DNA of 64,000 nt from Alkalibacterium sp049389645 (lineage in GTDB: Bacteria; Bacillota; Bacilli; Lactobacillales; Carnobacteriaceae_A). Positions 60,918 through 64,000 of this stretch are shown piece by piece. Position numbers and translations under genes: made by a program. How positions within the stretch are numbered: the stretch's first letter is position 1; the number at the start of each line of letters is the position of its first letter. The stretch lies in the NCBI RefSeq assembly GCF_049389645.1, contig NZ_CP186540.1:248001-312000 (forward strand), in the 5' to 3' direction. The notes beneath the pieces were generated by a model. The model worked only from the letters and a program-made list of their open reading frames with translations. It ran no database searches and was not told where the DNA came from.

Positions 60918-61259
60918 TTAAACTTTTTTAAGCACTTTTGCACTAACCAAAGAATCTAATATACCTTCAACGAATTTTCTTTCTTCTTCTAATTGATCTG
61001 ATTTGTATAAATCAATTTTTTTCAATCCGTTTGAGGTAACTGCAGACAATTTGAGTTCATCAATATCTTTGGAGATGATTATTTTCAGCTTGGCCTTTTT
61101 TTTATCTTGGCTATTTAATGATAACACTCGTTCATAATGAAAAGATCCATTTTTATTTTCCAAAAACCCATTATCTCTGAGCGTATAGCGTTTTGCGTCT
61201 TCATGAATACCATAATTATCGTCGCTTCCCATTAAATGATCTTTCTTATATGTTGCCAT
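60918..61259 (-). CDS. DUF1831 family protein
   Basis: This 113-residue basic protein matches DUF1831: 'YGIHEDAKRYTLRDNGF', a charged middle and a C-terminal helix ending 'VSAKVLKKV'. The function is not known. In Lactobacillales it is regularly encoded between a cysteine desulfurase and mnmA, as here. A role in tRNA thiolation or sulfur transfer is an inference from this position. GGGGGAATAGGAGC precedes the ATG. Confidence 0.85.
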   Translation of the reverse strand: MATYKKDHLMGSDDNYGIHEDAKRYTLRDNGFLENKNGSFHYERVLSLNSQDKKKAKLKIIISKDIDELKLSAVTSNGLKKIDLYKSDQLEEERKFVEGILDSLVSAKVLKKV

Positions 61260-61295
61260 TGCTCCTATTCCCCCTCTTATATATGTGTTTTTCAG

Positions 61296-62450
61296 TTAAT
61301 TCATCTTTAGAAAAGTACAGGCAGACTCTATCTTATCTACCGTTTTATTAATTGCTTCTTCCGTTACACCTTGACCAAAACTTATCCGTATAGTTTCTTC
61401 AACTGCTGGATGTTTTTCATCATATAATGCAATCAAGACATGACTTGGTTCAATATTACCTGCCGTGCAAGCCGAGCCTATCGACACTGCGATTTTTGCT
61501 AGATCCAAATGAATCAGCAGTTTTTCGGCGGGAACACCTTTTATATGAATACTGAGTATATGGGGCAAACTTTTCTCAACTGATCCGTTCACATTAAAAT
61601 CGATTCCTGAATTTTTTAATTTTTTTATGAATAATCGTTTATGCTGACTATATAAATCTCTTGATTCTTTCTTGTTACCCATTCTGAGTTCTACGGCTTT
61701 TTTAAATCCGACAATGGCCGGAATATTTTCTGTGCCTGCTCTTTTATTGTTTTCTTGTTCTCCCCCCATGATTAAACGTGGGATCACAGTCGCCTGATTT
61801 ATATATATAAAACCGATTCCTTTGGGTCCGTTGATTTTATGAGCTGAAACGGAGAGTAAGTCAATATTATCTCGTTTTACATCTATATCTTCGGTCCCGT
61901 ATGCTTGGACGGCATCCGTATGAAAAATGATTTTAGCATCTAATTCTTTCAAATAATCTCCTATGGCACTTATTGGCATCAAGCTTCCTATTTCATTATT
62001 ACCATACATAATAGAAATAAGTATCGTGTCTTCACGTATAGCTTCTTTGACTTGTTCTAGAGTTATTTCTCCATCTTCGTTGACAGGTAGAAACGTGACC
62101 TCAAACCCTTCACTTTCCAAGTGTTCCATGGGTTCCAGTACGGCAGGGTGCTCAACTGCTGTTGTAATGATATGTTTGCCATAATCTTTACGTTTTTCAG
62201 CTGTTTTGATTATGGCCATATTATCACTTTCAGTTCCTCCACTCGTTATAATGATTTCGTGGGGGTTCGCATTGATACTCTTAGCGAAAATTAGTCGAGC
62301 TTCTTCCAGTATACCTTTGCTCTCTCGACCAATTTGATGAATACTCGAAGCATTCCCATAATGGTTCTTCATTGCATCTGTCATCTCATCAATAACTTTT
62401 GGATGCATAGGTGTGGTTGCTGCATGGTCTAAATATATTGTTTCAGTCAT
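61296..62450 (-). CDS. Cysteine desulfurase (IscS/NifS family)
   Basis: This PLP enzyme takes sulfur from cysteine as a persulfide. The 384-residue protein has the PLP lysine K205 in 'VSAHKINGPKG', the PLP-contact 'TSGGTESDNMAI' and the catalytic cysteine C328 in 'SIGSACTAGN' on a group I-type loop. No scaffold or Fe-S genes are adjacent; DUF1831 and mnmA follow. By context it probably feeds tRNA 2-thiolation. It starts 18 bases after gshF. Confidence 0.95.
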   Translation of the reverse strand: MTETIYLDHAATTPMHPKVIDEMTDAMKNHYGNASSIHQIGRESKGILEEARLIFAKSINANPHEIIITSGGTESDNMAIIKTAEKRKDYGKHIITTAVEHPAVLEPMEHLESEGFEVTFLPVNEDGEITLEQVKEAIREDTILISIMYGNNEIGSLMPISAIGDYLKELDAKIIFHTDAVQAYGTEDIDVKRDNIDLLSVSAHKINGPKGIGFIYINQATVIPRLIMGGEQENNKRAGTENIPAIVGFKKAVELRMGNKKESRDLYSQHKRLFIKKLKNSGIDFNVNGSVEKSLPHILSIHIKGVPAEKLLIHLDLAKIAVSIGSACTAGNIEPSHVLIALYDEKHPAVEETIRISFGQGVTEEAINKTVDKIESACTFLKMN

Positions 62451-62468
62451 AAAAAAGTCCTTTCTAAA

Positions 62469-64000
62469 CTATGAAAGTTCAATATCGGGATACAACATTT
62501 CCAATACTTTCTTTGATAGACGTCTTCCTTTGCCTTTTTGTACATAAGCATGCATGTTCATTGCAGGATTAAAATTAGCTTCGATCACTGTGTATCCCTG
62601 ATTTTCTTTAGTACTTGGCAAATCGATATCAGGAATAATCAGATCTAAACCTGTGACTTTCACATTCAATGCTTTAGCTATTTCTTCGGCGATTCGCTTG
62701 TAACTTTCATGCATATCATCGGTGACGTCGATGGAATCTCCACCGGTAGATATATTTGAATTTTCACGGAGATTCACTCTCTTGTTGTTTTCAATAATAC
62801 TCTCAAACGTGTACCCTTGTTCTTCAAGCATCAATGCTTCTATCTCACTTGTTTTAATTTTTTCAAGCGGTGCGCGGTGGTTCTCACCTCTATAAGGATG
62901 CTTGTTCTTTAAAGCAATCAATTCTCTGACGGTATGTTTACCGTCACCCGTTATATTCGCAGGTTCACGAAGTAAGACTGCTTCGACTTTTTCATCAAGA
63001 ACAAAAAAACGATATTCCGTTCCTTCAATATACTCTTCTATCAGGATGCCATCATCCTCTTTGAATGCAATAGTCAGAGCATCTTCGTAGGCTTTTCTGG
63101 AAGGTGATTGTCTGAAAATAGATATACCGATCCCGTAGTTCGTGGATTTAGGCTTGACAACAATCGATTTGTTACTTGTCAATTCATAATAATTTTTAGC
63201 TTCTGTTAACGTAGAAAACTCTTCACCATCTGGTACTGCATAATCATTTTCTCTCAAAACTTTTTTAGTCACTGTTTTATTAGCCATGATCCAGTGAGAG
63301 ATATACGTATCCTTCGATGTCATATTTCCATTTCTCACATACTCTTTTTTACCCTTATAAGTGAAAGCCAAAAAATGATCCTTCTCATCTAGTACTGTCG
63401 TCTTGAGACCCATTTGTAAAGCATCGTACAGTAGTAATTGGGAGCTCATTTCCATCGTTTCAAAACCATTTAAAAGAAACGGTTTTTCAAGTGAAAGTTG
63501 TTTGTAGTCTAATCCTAATTCAATACCAAAATCGATAAATGATGACTTCTCTTTTAATTTTGTCACTATTTTAGCAGCCAACGTCTCTTCTGGGTGATGG
63601 AACATATGTATCGCTTCATCAATGACATCAGAGTATTCATTCGGCAACTTCAATTCATGACAAGTTTGTTTCATCAAAGTCAAAAGCGAAAGACCTTCTT
63701 CTTGAAAACGCGAGGTCTCGAAAGGATTTTCAAGAGAAGTCTGTGCGTTCATTTTAATACCTACTTTGATGTCTTCGTCTAAATTATCCTGGTCCATCCA
63801 TACCATCGTTAATAAATATACATGAACGAAAAGAGATTGCTCATAAGAAAAACCTAATGGATCAAAAGGATTCAAATCAAACGATCTGAACTCGACATAC
63901 CGCGCTCCATTATTTATTAATTGACAAACGTGTTTCCCTTTCCCTCTTAACCTGGACGAGCCATAATATTCTCTTTCTTCGTATAATGTATTATTTTTAC
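62469..64000 (-). CDS. gshF: Bifunctional glutathione synthetase GshF, N-terminus cut by window edge
   Basis: GshF fuses glutamate-cysteine ligase and an ATP-grasp glutathione synthetase domain. The frame is open to base 64000; an internal TTG at 63875 is not the start, since upstream codons read 'GARYVEFRSFDLNPFDPLGF', the family-conserved glutamate-cysteine ligase segment. The visible part has the end of that ligase domain and then the ATP-grasp domain with 'VVKPKSTNYGIGISIF', 'EEYIEGTEYRFFVLD' and 'VTGLDLIIPDIDLP', ending near 'VIEANFNPAMNMHAY'. The N-terminal part is missing. GshF is typical of streptococci, enterococci and listeria. Confidence 0.95.
   Translation of the reverse strand, partial: KNNTLYEEREYYGSSRLRGKGKHVCQLINNGARYVEFRSFDLNPFDPLGFSYEQSLFVHVYLLTMVWMDQDNLDEDIKVGIKMNAQTSLENPFETSRFQEEGLSLLTLMKQTCHELKLPNEYSDVIDEAIHMFHHPEETLAAKIVTKLKEKSSFIDFGIELGLDYKQLSLEKPFLLNGFETMEMSSQLLLYDALQMGLKTTVLDEKDHFLAFTYKGKKEYVRNGNMTSKDTYISHWIMANKTVTKKVLRENDYAVPDGEEFSTLTEAKNYYELTSNKSIVVKPKSTNYGIGISIFRQSPSRKAYEDALTIAFKEDDGILIEEYIEGTEYRFFVLDEKVEAVLLREPANITGDGKHTVRELIALKNKHPYRGENHRAPLEKIKTSEIEALMLEEQGYTFESIIENNKRVNLRENSNISTGGDSIDVTDDMHESYKRIAEEIAKALNVKVTGLDLIIPDIDLPSTKENQGYTVIEANFNPAMNMHAYVQKGKGRRLSKKVLEMLYPDIELS

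Overview
This 64 kb window is a chromosomal segment of a low-GC Gram-positive bacterium of the order Lactobacillales. The gene families resemble those of the Enterococcaceae and Carnobacteriaceae: an NtpF/NtpI-type V-ATPase, a fused glutathione synthetase (GshF), paired RNase J1 and J2, LiaFSR, IreB, and a pyr operon organised as in lactobacilli. The assignment rests on gene content and order only. Most genes lie on the minus strand. I see no insertion sequence, prophage, CRISPR array, rRNA operon or replication origin. One tRNA gene is present.

Region by region. 1-2.1 kb: the start of a V-type ATPase operon (ntpF, partial ntpI) behind a strong promoter, a perfect 16-bp palindrome and a terminator-like leader hairpin. 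2.2-8.8 kb: degV; a small gene under two LexA-like boxes; cls; thiT behind a TPP riboswitch; rnjB; birA. 8.8-11.5 kb: rpsO-pnp. 11.6-21.5 kb: the pyrimidine operon pyrR-pyrB-pyrC-carA-carB-pyrD-pyrF-pyrE, with PyrR attenuators before pyrR and before pyrB but no pyrK or pyrP. 21.5-28.2 kb: uvrB, rpsT, holA and the competence genes comEC and comEA. 28.3-34 kb: sepM-like protease, coaD, rsmD, ylbG, ylaN, typA and an inositol monophosphatase-family gene. 34.1-39.1 kb: the pyruvate dehydrogenase operon pdhABCD. 39.6-44.5 kb: def, a DUF1576 membrane protein, tRNA-Ala(GGC), a Cof-type HAD phosphatase and rnjA. 44.5-47 kb: liaFSR. 47.1-53.9 kb: greA, udk, mltG, DUF1292, ruvX, ireB and alaS, the last behind a T-box leader. 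53.9-64 kb: yitT, dagK, recD2, an AraC-family regulator, mnmA, DUF1831, a cysteine desulfurase and a partial gshF.

How the parts work together. The pyr operon makes UMP from glutamine, bicarbonate and aspartate and is controlled by PyrR. pdhABCD converts pyruvate to acetyl-CoA. The cysteine desulfurase supplies sulfur to MnmA for tRNA 2-thiouridine. RNase J1, RNase J2 and PNPase are RNA decay enzymes. LiaFSR, MltG, IreB, Cls and DagK relate to envelope stress, peptidoglycan and lipid metabolism.

No wholly new biological system is evident. The observations most worth checking are the regulatory architecture of the V-ATPase operon, the small SOS-type gene, the loss of metal ligands in RNase J2 compared with the J1 in the same window, the 17-bp stem-loop between pdhB and pdhC, an inverted repeat near the pdh promoter, a small ORF coupled to comEC, and a type 1B PyrD without PyrK.
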